Source: Knoxdaviesia capensis (taxonomy: Eukaryota > Ascomycota > Sordariomycetes > Microascales > Gondwanamycetaceae). From it: a stretch of DNA of 64,000 bases. Below are positions 34,701-46,202 of this stretch, piece after piece. The translations under genes and the position numbers were made by a program. The stretch lies in the NCBI GenBank assembly GCA_001510575.1, contig LNGK01000003.1, positions 3,611,732 through 3,675,731 of the forward strand. Reading direction: 5' to 3'. Below the pieces are notes generated by a model that worked only from the letters and a program-made list of their open reading frames with translations, made no database searches and was not told where the DNA came from. Position 1 is the stretch's first letter, and every line of letters starts with the position of its first letter.

Positions 34701-36533
34701 ACAGGTGCTGTAAGTCTCGCGGAGTCCTGGCCGCAAGAATCTGCGATGCAAGGCGGAGGTTGACGTTTGGCGTGTGCCACTCCGCGGAATATATGGAGTG
34801 GTACATATGTACAGAATATACGGCAGATTCCAGCAGCTGGGATACAACAAGCAGAAACTGTGCTCACAAATCGTTTCGTCCCCCGTACATATATATACTC
34901 CGTGTACGCCGGCACGCATGAAGTTTGTAAGGGAGATCGGTAGCATAGTTTTAGAGTTTACCTTTCAATGCGCCGAAACGCCCACAAACTCTATCCGCTC
35001 ACCGCCGTGTTTCCCTACAGCAGGGCAGTCGATCAGCCGGGCTATTTCCGAAGAACTTCGAAGTGCAGAACGAAAGAAAGAAGAAGAAAAGAAGAAGAAA
35101 AGAGGTGGGCTAGGATACGGTCTTTTTGAAGCATTTCCACCAACTTCTGTCTTACATGTCTGTTGTTATGTCCGCACGCCCGAATTTCTGGAAATCTACC
35201 CTAAGACCTTAGGGTCAGATCCCAAGTCTGTATTCCTTCAACTCTCCGAGACAGTGCGTCGGCAACGGAGGGTCTGGTGCCCATTCCCAATGCTACGCTT
35301 GTCTTTCTTTCGTTTTCGTCCGGGTGCACGACGCGTCAGCAGGGCTATGTTTGGCCCCCCTCTCCTTCTTGGCTCTTTTTCTCTTGTCTGCGGCAGACGA
35401 CGGGCTGTCTTGGAAGTTCTTGGACGTCGAACATGCTTGCTACAGAAGAAGGCTTCTGGGCTGTGTCTGGTGGTCTCAGGTTACCAGCAGGACAAACAGC
35501 ACTGTTTGAGAGGTGGTTGTGGCGTTTGGACATTGCGTAGGTCTGACTGCAGTTACAGTAGTCTAGCGGGAATCCACCGCCCAGCCTCTCCTAGCAAGAT
35601 ATTGATAGCAGTGGCCCGTTTTATTACGAGGGTACATGGAGTTAAGAAGAGTCAGTTGTCTGGATAAAGCCCCGATGCCGCCAACCACTCGGTGCACATT
35701 AACCCAAGCGTCCCAGCCGGATAACCAGTAGGTAGTCCCAGAGTTTGTTAAAGCACCGTCGCATATCTGCTTGTCCTCACAATAAAGGCACTAGCATCTG
35801 TATCTACCCACATATAACAGCGACTCTATTGCCCATTTTTCATTAACGGCAACAGACCTCACTATCCAGCGAGATTAAAGTACCTATTGTACACTATACA
35901 CTCTAACTCTGCAGTCCAACAAAGTGGCCCGGCCCCATGTTGTTTCAGCACACTGATTGCAGTGTCTGTGACATTACCTTCCTTCCTGGCTATATATCAA
36001 GCGGCTACTACTAAGACGGCGGCGGTCGAGGATTTTTAAAATTTGCTGCGTGTGCTTTTTACCCGTGCAGATCGGATCTCTCCTCTCTCAAGCCTGGCCT
36101 GGCCTGCCCGCCTCGCCCCCCCTGGCCAACGTCACAAAGTTGCAACAGAGCAACAAAATTTGACAAGAGGAGCCCCCCGCCAGTGGAAAACTTCCCTTGT
36201 CCTGGCCTTTCCCCCCCTCCGGGTATGTGGGTGATGAAACTCGGTCGAACTCTATCGCGAGGTGGGCTTGGCGGTCTTGGTGTTAGAGGGCCTAGAGCAT
36301 TTGCTGCTGTCCCCCCTTTTTTTTTCTCTGAAAAATGCCAAAAAAGGACTCGAAATGGAGGGAAGACGCCAAAAGATGGTATCAAAGGTCATCCAGTCCA
36401 ACATAACAACCCGTCCCGCCCCCATCTGGCTAGATCTCGGGGGCTGAACTGTCCCGTGGTTTGTAGCAGCAAACAACCGGGGTGGGTGGTGGTGGGTGGT
36501 TTTTCCTAAGCTCAAGCCTATCTGACCTGATCT
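31765..36533. other. Large intergenic region upstream of ADM-B
   Basis: The first kilobase (to about 32730) is purine-rich on the plus strand, so it would form a CT-rich leader for ADM-B. A short TA repeat lies at 32509-32525. Beyond 33000 there are scattered frames, the longest 297 codons at 34774-35667. Its translation mixes low-complexity Lys runs and Cys/Trp-rich sequence and resembles no family, so it is not called. No tRNA or repeat family was seen. Confidence 0.5.
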
Positions 36534-36659
36534 TCATGTAAGTCGGCACTGATCTACACACCACCACGAAGAAAGCGAAAAAAAGGAAAAAAAAAAAGAA
36601 AGAAAAAAAGAAGAAGAAAAAGGCTGCAGACTTGGTTTTTGGCTTACGAGAACCGGGTG

Positions 36660-37210
36660 GGGGAAGGAGAGGAGAATGAAAATGGTGTCCACTACGCGAC
36701 GAATATTTAGGCCTTGATGTTCTTGGTCTTCTGTGTGATTCTTGGGTTTTTGGACATCATCAACACGTATTGCATGTAGTTCATGCTGCCGCAGCAGAAC
36801 AATGCAGTCTCGCTCGACAAGATCTCTCAACGCTTGCGAAGAGGCACCAAGCTCGATCTCCGCACTGTTCCCACCGTCGCACACCTGCTCCAACATCGCG
36901 AGCAGCTCGCAGGAATGGCCTGCTGTGCCGGATGTGGGCTATCGTGAAGTTGTACGGAAGGACCAACACAACCGCGTACCGCCGAGGGCCGGGGTCGACC
37001 GGACCGGGGATCTTGGCCACGGGCCACGGGTTGTTGAAAAAGGACTCGATCCCATTACGCTGCCCGTCCGTAAAGCCGGCCACGAGGTACGCGTACATGC
37101 GGTCGAGGGACGCAAGTTGGCGTGTCTCTCCCCGCGCCCGCCTGTATCGTGCAGCACGTACAGTAAGTCCATCATAGATGGAAAAGGAGTTGAAATTTCG
37201 CCCCAAGGTC
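36660..37210 (-). pseudogene. Remnant of an unrecognised protein-coding gene
   Basis: Read on the minus strand, the sequence from about 37130 to 36910 is clearly protein-like: DRMYAYLVAGFTDGQRNG, ESFFNNPWPV, YAVVLVLPYNFTIAHIRHSR. At about 36905 the frame breaks by one base and continues as ELLAMLEQVCDGGNSAEIEL and then LRQHELHAIRVDD, with no stop until 36534. Upstream of 37140 other frames carry possible earlier coding sequence (GSPVKDLG, LYVLHDTGG), but they do not join cleanly. I do not recognise the family. An alternative is a sequencing error in a living gene, though more than one break seems present. Confidence 0.5.
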
Positions 37211-38789
37211 TTTCACAGGCGAGCCCGAATGGATGTCGTCGGTTCCGAAGTTGCGTGATGTTCTTGTTATTCCAGACCACAGAGGTCTCTTTCCCGGAGC
37301 AGGATGCTGGCAGCCGCCGGTTTCTCGAAATGAACATACAGCACAAGACAATACGTCCCAGATTTCTAGGTCGGATCCCGAAGAAACAGCATCATAAGAT
37401 GCTCTGTCTCTCCTCTGCCGCTCGCGGGAGACAGGACTTCCCACAACACACGTGCTACTACACTATTGATACACAGAATCCGTCCGTGTGAGGCCTCCTC
37501 CGTCCGGCTCATGCACGCATTCCTGCTGCAGAACGCCCAAAACATCTGAGAACCCCGTCCTGTTGAACGAACCGAACCTGTGAAGGGGGAGTCAGTTCTT
37601 GGCCTTTGCTTCTGCGCGGCTTTTAGACACGACGCAGCCAAACTCCCATCCTTCCGGGTGCAAGCTCAGCAGACCTTCCCATTCTTCGGTCAAGCTGGTC
37701 TCGCGTTTTGACTTGCACAAAAAAAAACAACCCAAAAAGGAAAAAGGAAAAAGGAAAAAGGAAAAAGGAAAAAGGAAAAAGGACAAACTTCCGCATTATC
37801 GAGGTATAGTGCGGAGGAAGAGTGTTCAAGACAAACGGCCTCACGCAGTCAGCTGCGTGCTCTCTGGCTCCAAAAGAGCTCACCCACCTGACGTCAGAAA
37901 ACTCAGCACCCAGACCCGGCAAAGGGGAATCAGTCCTCCGACAGACGGGGCGGGGTTCAAGAACCCGCGGAACCCCACCGTAGCTTTTTATCCCCGATGA
38001 CGCCCGCCCAGCCGCCGAGCCTCTGTCACCACGCGGCCCCTCAAGTCGTGACGTGGCGACTCTGCCGGCGGCCTCTCTGGGGTAGCGGTATCGTTAGTCT
38101 TGCCTTTGGGACCGTTGTCCGGTTGGCTTCCAGACTTTTTGATGCATTGCCTGGAACTATGGTATCAGGGTTTTCATATCGTGCATATCGAGCAGTCAGT
38201 CTGATAGCATGCAACCTATAGCTGATTCCGTAGGCCAGTTCTCTTTCTCTCTGATCTCCACAGACAGGACTCCACACAAAACACCACTAGCGAGTGCCCG
38301 TCACATCAAACCTTCACTTAGACCATACAGCTTGAACAGCAGCAGAGGTTTCCAAAGAGGGAAAAAAGGTGTTCATCAAAAGCAGCTAAGAACAACTACA
38401 TACAAGAAAAATCAATCCGAACCCAAGATAACAGTAAAGGGGGAGACAAGAACAAGAAAAGCGGATGTCAAAACCATGGTCATTTCATATGGCATGTGAG
38501 AAACAAAAACCAAAAGCAGTCGGAACTCCCCTAAAGGAACAAGAAAAAAAAAGACGAAGAGAACGACGCAAAACATCATTTTCCCTGGATATACACCCCC
38601 CATCTCTCTGACTTCCAGCAACATACCCAGGGATATATCTGCTTTCTACCAGCTGCCTCCATGTGTATGTAATTGTGTGCGAGTGTGTGGGTATGTTGAG
38701 AGGTCCGGTTCGCAGACCCGGTTTTCGTTCCGATACGATGAGACTTGGGAGAGGAAGGAAGCGTGTCGTGAGGAATCTTCAGAGAACGT
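37211..38789. other. Intergenic region downstream of acetyl-CoA synthetase
   Basis: The first 300 bases may include further decayed sequence of the remnant described above. A 7-nt tandem repeat lies at 37734-37782. The rest holds the likely 3' UTR of the acetyl-CoA synthetase gene and no supported gene. Confidence 0.5.
37734..37782 (+). repeat. 7-nt tandem repeat (AAAAAGG)n
   Basis: Seven near-perfect units of AAAAAGG lie in non-coding sequence. Confidence 0.9.
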
Positions 38790-41700
38790 TTACGCCTTGC
38801 GAGCGTCGTGGACAACCTTGATAATCTTCTCGACGACGGAAGGATCCGAGAGCTGTAGAAAAGAGAGAGAAGTCCATGTTAGTTAGTCATTGATCCCAGT
38901 AGACACACAATGCCGAAAGACAAAAGAATAAAAAGGGGGTGAGAACTTACAGTAGTCACATCACCAAGCTGATCCTCCTCACCAGCCAACACCTTGCGCA
39001 GAATGCGGCGCATGATCTTGCCCGAACGGGTCTTCGGCAGATCCGGCACAATGAACACAGCCTTCGGGGCCGCGAACGGCCCAATGCTCTTGCGCACCTG
39101 TAGGATGAACTCCTTGCGCAGCGCATCGGTGACATCAACGCCATCCTTGACCGCGACGAAGGCGTTGACGGCCTGGCCGGTCAGGTCATCGTGCACGCCG
39201 ACGACAGCCGACTCGGCCACGCCGTCGTGCTCGATCAGAGCCGCCTCAATCTCGGCGGTCGACAGACGATGGCCACTAACGTTGACCACGTCGTCGACAC
39301 GGCCGCGGATCCAGTAGAAGCCCTCGTGGTCACGGCCGGCACCGTCTCCCGTGAAGTAGTAGCCCTTGTACACGTTCAGATACGTGTCCATGTAGCGCTG
39401 GTGGGCACCCCAGACGGTGCGGGCCATGCTGGGCCATGGCTGCTTGAAAGCCAGGACACCTTCGACGTCGTTTCCGGGGATCTCCTCGCCCGACACGGGG
39501 TCGACGATGGCAGGCTCAATGCCGAAGAAGGGGAGCGAAGCACTACCAGGCTTGGTAGGGGTGACACCGGCCAGCGGGGTGATGACGTGCGAGCCGGTCT
39601 CGGTCTGCCAATAGGTATCGACAACGTGGCTCTCCTCCTTGCCGATGGTCTCGAAGTACCACTTCCAAACCTCGGCGGCGATGGGCTCACCGACCGAGCC
39701 GAGCACTCTCAGAGACTTCATCTCGTTGCGCACGTGGTGGTCACCGGCGCGCTTCAACAGACGCAGGGCGGTGGGGGCAACGTAGAACTGGGTGACCTGG
39801 TACTTCTCAATGATGTCCCAGTAGCGCGAGAAGTTGGGGTAGGCGGGGGTACCCTCGAACACCACGGTGGTGACACCGAGGAGCAGAGGAGCGTAGACAA
39901 CATAGGAGTGGCCGGTGATCCAGCCGACATCACCACCGCAGAAGTAGCGGTCGCCGTCGTGGATGTCAAAGACGTACTTGCCGGTAGCGGCAGCACCCAA
40001 GAGGTAACCTCCGGTGGTGTGCATGACACCCTTGGGCTTTCCGGTAGATCCCGAAGTGTAAAGGAGGAAGAGGGGATCCTCCGAGTTCATGACCTCAGGA
40101 GGAGTGTAGGCAGGCCACTTAGCGGCCTCCTCGTGCCACCACAGATCCCGGCCGGCAGTCCACGGGATATCAGCGCCAGTGCGCTTATAGACCAGCACGT
40201 TCTTGACGTCGGGGCACTGCTTCAGCGCATCGTCGACAATCTTCTTCGTGCCAATGACCTTGCCACCACGCTTGCCCTCATCGGTGGTGATGACAACCTT
40301 GGAGTTGGCATCGATGATGCGGTCGCGGAGAGAGTCGGACGAGAAGCCGGCGAAAACCACCGAGTGGATGGCGCCAATGCGGGCGCAAGCAAGGAGAGCC
40401 ACAATGGCCTCGGGAATCATGGGAAGGTAGATGGCAACGGTGTCGCCCTTGCGCACGCCAATGTTCTTGAGCGCGCCAGCAACGCGCGACACCTCCCGCA
40501 GAAGCTCGCCATAGGTGACGTTGCGGCCCTGGTTGGGCTCATCGGCCTCGTAGATAATGGCGACCTTGTCGGGATTGGCAAAGGCGTGGCGATCGACGCA
40601 GTTGTAGGCAGCATTGAGCTGGCCCTCGACAAACCAGGCAATGTCGCCAGTGGCCAGCGAGCCGGCGCTCACAGTCTCGAAGTCGCGCGACCACGACAGC
40701 AGCTCGCGGGCCTTGGTGCCCCAGAACTTCTTAGGGTCTGTGATGGATTCGTGGTAGAGCTTCTTGTACTCATCGAGGCCTGTAAAAAACAAAACAGTGG
40801 AGAGGTTCAACTGATTAGCAAGGATCCCGAGAATGAGGGCTTTTTATTATGTGAAGTGGTTTCCACATTATGCGCGACGGAGTGAAGGTGTGTGGACATT
40901 TCGGCGCGCGCCACGATAGATTATCAGGCCGGTGCCGGAGCTGACAAGGATGAGCTCAAGACCAGTCGCACTTTTTTTGGGGGGGTTCTCTTAGCACGAA
41001 GCCCCAGAGAAAGTGGATGGACCCTGGCATGATGATTGCCCCTCTTTCAGTCCAACACCAGATTCTTTTCTTTTGTCTTGCGCGCGTGTCCAGGAGTGTG
41101 GGCTGTTTATGTGTAAGGTGATGTTTGTCACGGAATAAGTCCAAGACTTTAGGTGGGTTGATTGGCTCGTGATTGTGTGTGGTATGTGTTAATGGGGGGT
41201 GAAAGGCGGCGAACTTACCATCCAGATGCGGCTTTCCGGGGTGCTCTAGAATTGGAGAAAAATTTGGTTAGCACAAAACAGATTTCCCCAAATTATCTAA
41301 AATGGCAGAGGATCCACCAGGGTCACAGGCTCGTAAGATATTGGCGGCTGCTGATTGGCCGGATAAGCCCCTCCTGATTGGAGCAGCATTTTGGCTGGAG
41401 CTCCGGAGAACAGGAAAGAACAAGAAAACTGGCACACAAAAGAATTGGCAGTGCAAATTCAGCATAAATCACACATACTTGCGAGCATCTTCGCGGGAGG
41501 AGCTATTTGGAAGAACCGGAGTAAAACGTTAGGACAGACTGGAATTTTGCGTGGTTTTTAAGGCTGGCTTTAGGCCCCTGCGATCGCAATGGTCTTGCGA
41601 CCAGGCAATTAGAGGCAAAAATGGAGGAAGATAGCTTGCTTACCCAGAGCCTCAACATTGTGAGCTTCGAAAACAACAGGACTTGCTACAACAGCAGGGG

Positions 41701-41974
41701 CCGGAGTCGGGGTAACTTCGGCAACGACAGGAGTCTCGGTGGCCACGGGAGCAGCTTCGACCACAGGAGCCGGAGCGGCCTCAACCACGGGGGCAGGCGC
41801 AGCAACCGGCTCCTCGACGACGGCCGGGGCGGCCACAACAGCAGCAGGCTCAAGGGGGGCCTCAACAGCAGTCTCAACGGCCTCGGGGGCAGCAGCAACG
41901 GGGGCAGCGGCAACCACCGGCTCTTCGGTGGCGGCCGGGATGGCCATAGGGGCCTGGGCGACTTCCGCGGACAT
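38790..41974 (-). CDS. facA: Acetyl-CoA synthetase with A/P/V-rich N-terminal extension
   Basis: The enzyme activates acetate to acetyl-CoA through acetyl-AMP. Five exons (41974-41644, 41502-41479, 41245-41219, 40779-38951, 38852-38790) give 757 residues; two are micro-exons of 24 and 27 nt. Core motifs are YTSGSTGKPKG, DTYWQTETGSH, YYFTGDGAGRD, WIRGRVDDVVNVSGHRLSTA and SGKIMRRILRK, whose Lys (about residue 715) is the adenylation lysine. Residues 1-100 are an extension rich in Ala, Pro, Val and Glu with repeats like PVVEAAPAP, before the conserved VVFEAHNVEALG. Fungal family members are about 670 residues, so this is roughly 85-90 longer. The exon path is supported by continuous family alignment through KHPGKPHLDGLDEYKK. 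Confidence 0.93.
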
Positions 41975-42093
41975 ATTGGAATCGGCAGAGCGCGTTCGGC
42001 GGGAGAGAAGACGGCGAAGTTGGCGGAAAATGGTGAAAAGCCTAGGAGGCGGCGGGGGGGAGGCCGAAGAATTGAGAGAGCAGAGAACAAAGA

Positions 42094-42183
42094 GAGAGTG
42101 TGTGTGTGAGGAATAGAGAGATTGAGGGATTTGGAAGAGAGAGTGTGTCTGTGAGGAATAGAGAAGTTGAGGGAACTGGGAGA
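42094..42183 (-). repeat. 45-nt tandem duplication in the acetyl-CoA synthetase leader
   Basis: Units at 42094-42138 and 42139-42183 both begin GAGAGTGTGT and contain GAGGAATAGAGA and TTGAGGGA, with a handful of differences. They lie 120-210 bases before the proposed ATG, within the leader. Confidence 0.85.
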
Positions 42184-43948
42184 GACTGTTCTTGTGGGGA
42201 GAAGTAAACAGAGTGAGAAGAGCAATTGGATATCCAAGAACAACACAATTCAACAAAAATAAACAGAAAAGAGCACTGAGTGCAGTTTTTATGGAGGAAG
42301 AAGAGGATGAGAGAAGAAGAAGAGATGAGAGAAGAAAAAAAGAAAAACACGAGAGGAAAGGAAAACAGAGAGATCAAGGAAGAAAAGAAAAAAAATTGGC
42401 GGGTGGACCGAAGAAATAAGAAATCCGGAAAGAAAGCACGAGAGGAAAAAGAGGCGAGGGAGTGTGAGGAAGGAGCGAGTGGGAGGGGGAGTGCAAGTGA
42501 CAAGAGCAACAGCAGAGGAAGGTGCAACCCAGAGAGTCAAGCAAGGCTATGGCCCCCGTCGTCGCACTTCCGTGTCCCCGGCCGGAGCTTGCTAGGACGG
42601 GCTAGGGGCAAAGCAGAACTGTAGTGTACTTCCAACTATTCTCTACCGCTATACAGTACAACACTTCATACAGCTAGGCACACCTATGCATCCCTAAACC
42701 CCGGGAAACGGGCGAAGAACCAAGAAGGTCACGAGGTGGGGAAATGATCTAACGGTTCTCCCCAGAGAAACTTTAGTGGCTACGCATTCCCCAGTCATAG
42801 GAATCTGCGCGGATCTCGGGTGTGTGGCCTGTATAAGGGTGGGTGTGTTTTACTGGCTTGTCAGCTATGGTTCTAGAATACCGTTGTATGTACATCCATA
42901 GTTACTCGACGACACGGTGATCTCTAGAAAGAGAAGAAGGGCGAGAGAAACCCTCAGTCCGGCGGAGTTCCCCCTCCAGCTCAGAGAAATACTCAAATCG
43001 GGCACAAGCAGAGATCACGTAAATCCGAACTATCAACGAAGTCGAAGAGGGGGAACAGCTGAGGCTAAATGAGACACAAGGCTGGGAGGGGGAGAGCAAC
43101 ACAGGAGAACTGTCACTCTTATACACTTATCTGTGCCACAACGGCGGCAGATAGGGTATATTGTGGGCTATTCGCCCGAGCCCACCCAACGAAATTGATT
43201 GTTTACTCCTGCGAGATATATTACGAGCGGAACACGTTGGTAGCAGGCAATCAAAGCGGGTGAAATCGAGAGATACGCACAATAGATGTGGAATGAGCCA
43301 GATACAAGACGAGGTTCGGGCTTCATTGTGCCAGCGAACTCCAGCACGCACGCAAACACTAGCGACGACCGACTATTTTATGTTGGGGCGCTGCAAAGTC
43401 CGGGGTGTAGGCTTATAGCCAAGCTACTACTATAGCGGTTCCCTTCTAAGGAAGTTTCGGAGAGGGGGTTCTTTCCCAACCAATCCAGGCGGTCCGATTG
43501 TTCATTCGCTTGCTATACAAACTGATCCGGGGCCCCAGAATCCCCCCCTGAAAAGTGCGGTCATACAGTGGCTTGACCACTAAAAATCCGCAGAAATCAC
43601 CTGTATTTCCGCCCAGCCACGGTGGCTTCCCCAGTTGTTATTTTTTCTCTCAGGTACCAGAAAGCCCAGAAAAAGGCAAAATGTTCTCCAGATTCCACTA
43701 GCGATAAGAATAGCGGGGGCGGGGTGAGGAAGGGAGGAAGGGAAGGAACGTCCTCCTCGTTTGTACCTTCCCAACCCAGATGTCAACGCTGTGCTCTGTG
43801 TAAAAGTCGGCCAGTTTCATCACGATCTCTGTGGACAGAACTGTGAATAGCTTCATTTACGACATCCAAAATACCTCGACTTTGTTTTTCCTTGAATCTT
43901 CGCCCATTTTTGTTGATCTCAACGGTTTTCAGCACAGCCAAGATATGT

Positions 43949-43963
43949 ACTGTACCGTACAGT
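43949..43963. repeat. 15-nt palindrome ACTGTAC-C-GTACAGT
   Basis: A perfect inverted repeat of seven bases around a central C. It shares the GTACNGTAC core with a cluster at 47510-47679. Confidence 0.9.
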
Positions 43964-45461
43964 CCAGGTCAATGGCTTCCATTGCCTGTGCCTCAACCAT
44001 CCCCAGATTTTGTCATTCGTCTCCAGCTACCTACCCCGTGTGTGTCTGACAAAGAAAGCCCCAAAAAGACGGCTCCCAGCAAATCTCGGCCACACGGCGC
44101 GCAACCAGCGCGGGGGAAATCTCTCAATCTATGCAGTCTGGGGGCAGGGCACATTGCATGTCTCCAGTGTCGTATCCTTTCCCCCGACAGGCACCACGCC
44201 AGGATCCCAAGACGCCTTCTAGCTTGGATTGTCTGGTCTCTCTCCCTCTCTCTCCGGCTCTCCAATGTAACCACATCTCAGAGCTGCTGCTCATCCCTAG
44301 TCTTTTTTTTTCTCCATTCCTCCATGCCAGAAACCCTACAGGCCGTCTTATTTTTGGTTGGGGTTGGGGCTCTTCGTTTCTTACCCACACCCCCTCGGTG
44401 CGTGTGGGGACCAATACAAACGAGTGAGTATGTTTATGGTGTAAGTACTACTGTACATACTCTGGCCCTCTCATCTCGTCATCTTGGATCTCTCTGGCTT
44501 CCATGTTTCCCTGATTCTCTCGGTCAAGAGTTAATCAAGCACCCAACTGACAGAACTTGCATGCACTGTAGAGTAGTCCGTTTAGCCTTTTCGACCACGC
44601 CCAGACGGATCCTGCCACCAAGCTCTTTTGCTGTTTCTCCTCCAGCAGACCGAACTCGGCTGTCCAGACCCAGAACATCGTTAAATACCTACCCAACAAG
44701 AACAGTACTTACTACGGAGACGCCCGGAATGCGGATGGCATGCAAACCTAGCCCAGATAGCGGAAGAAACCGCCTTCCGCTCTGTCAATGTGGGGAATAA
44801 AGAGTCCGTCCGACGAGCGACAGAGCTTATATACACACCATATCATTCTTTGGCCCGAGGCTTTAACAACCTCATCACACTAGGAGAACGGGAACTTTCC
44901 TGGTTCCCCAGTTTTGTCTCGTCCTGTCTGTCTGTCTGCGCGTGTTCGTCTTCCCAGATTTCCTCCAACGGGGAGGCGTGATCCAGAAACCCCGCGAGTC
45001 GTCCGGGAGCCGCACTTGCGTGGAACCCCACTTTCTTGTCTTTTGAGTCTCATCTCTCGTCTACCATTATCGTGTCTTGCTTCGTCGAAGTTTGTTCGCT
45101 GGCCTGGCTGGTTTCCCCTGAGTGAAGCGCATCAACCATACTCGCGATCGACCCATCGGGACATGTACGCCGTCGAACACTCCGAATGCCGGATTCCCAT
45201 GGCGATGAAGCGGGATGTTAACGTCGACACAGTCAATAAATCACGCTTCCTCCTCTCGTTTCGTGACGAAACCCCGGATTTCGTGACATCTTTTTTCCTG
45301 GAGAGAGCCCCAGTTTGTGCCCCTTCAGCTGTTGATGACTTTCCCGCATGAACTTTTGACTCTCTGAGACTGGCCACCCCAGGTCGTCCCGATCGGACCC
45401 GGATATCCACTGGCCAGTTCCGTCTCGTTGGAGAGAGTGCAACCTCCAATTCCTTTCTTCC

Positions 45462-45463
<2 letters not shown>

Positions 45464-45494
<31 letters not shown>
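45464..45494 (+). repeat. (CA)n microsatellite
   Basis: About 15 CA dinucleotides in non-coding sequence. Confidence 0.95.
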
Positions 45495-45497
<3 letters not shown>

Positions 45498-45743
45498 GAA
45501 AACTCTGGGCGAGCAATAAATAGAGTGCCTCCAGGATCCTACAGCGGGAGTTTCGGGTATTTGCCACGACATATATATGGTCCACGTTTGGCCCCAGGAA
45601 CTTGAGTGTGCCCGTTTACGGATATAAGCTGGATTTGTTCCAGGAAGCTGGCCTCGTGGATTGGAATTCTCCCTTTTTTAGCGAGAGGATTGCCTCAGTC
45701 ACCCTCCCCAGGGCAGGGTTGGTGTGAATACAAAACGGACGAG

Positions 45744-46202
45744 TCAGCCGTCTCGATTTCTCTCAGGTGGGTGGTCTCCAAAATCTGTGCATAGTAGTTG
45801 GAGATTTAGGGTCAACAAGATGCTAGTGGCATTGTTCACTCTGGTTTGGTAGGCTACATCACTCATTTCAAATAAATCGATCATGGCTGTCCCTACTTGG
45901 TAAATTTGGCCGGCCGCCAAGAACTCGAAGCCGGCCAGAGTACGCCAGGTTGTGAGTGACAGGGACGCGATTTCGTGGTTTTGCATGCTCACGAGACATG
46001 CCACGAGGCGGGAGCCGCAGATATACAGGTCAACACTCCGCAGATCACCGATGTCATACAGTTTGTGTGGTGTATGCAGGTCGTCTAAGCACAGGACAGC
46101 GTCATTCCATCCGTGTGATCTGATCGCTTGGGGGGGTTGTTGTTTTTTCGCCCTTGCCCTTTCGCCGGTCTCCGCATCTAGTTTTCTTTTATTCTGCCCC
46201 AT
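45744..46202 (-). CDS. Possible small protein, 152 residues
   Basis: An ATG at 46202 opens a 152-residue frame with mixed composition: a basic start (MGQNKRKLDAETGERARAKK), then LCLDDLHTPHKLYDIGDL, LVACLVSMQNHEIASLSL and IDLFEMSDVAYQTRV. The segment from about 46100 to 45820 reads more like a protein than the surrounding frames. I recognise no family, no partner gene is adjacent, and the upstream part of the same frame is low-complexity. It may be a species-specific gene, an exon of a longer gene, or a chance frame. Confidence 0.35.
   Translation of the reverse strand: MGQNKRKLDAETGERARAKKQQPPQAIRSHGWNDAVLCLDDLHTPHKLYDIGDLRSVDLYICGSRLVACLVSMQNHEIASLSLTTWRTLAGFEFLAAGQIYQVGTAMIDLFEMSDVAYQTRVNNATSILLTLNLQLLCTDFGDHPPERNRDG

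Larger units (their letters stand above)
41975..45743. other. Intergenic region upstream of acetyl-CoA synthetase
   Basis: The 600 bases next to the start are purine-rich on the plus strand (a CT-rich leader for the minus-strand gene) and hold a 45-nt tandem duplication. Further away are a 15-nt ACTGTAC palindrome (43949-43963) and a (CA)n run. A 302-codon frame at 43892-44800 (+) is open but has no family resemblance and low-complexity Ser/Pro/Arg/Cys content, so it is not called. Confidence 0.5.

Noticed and set aside
34774..35667. 297-codon open frame (+)
   Set aside because: Contains a Lys/Glu run and disordered Cys/Arg-rich text; no homology-like segment, and adjacent frames are similarly open.
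37734..37782. Telomere array from (AAAAAGG)n
   Set aside because: Period is seven and the unit does not match TTAGGG on either strand; it is a simple tandem repeat.
39191..40885. 564-codon frame antisense to acetyl-CoA synthetase
   Set aside because: Shadow of the biased codon use of the real gene on the minus strand; no recognisable domain.
43892..44800. 302-codon open frame (+)
   Set aside because: No stop for 900 bases, but Ser/Pro/Arg/Cys-rich with no motif, no splice context and overlapping alternative frames of equal quality.
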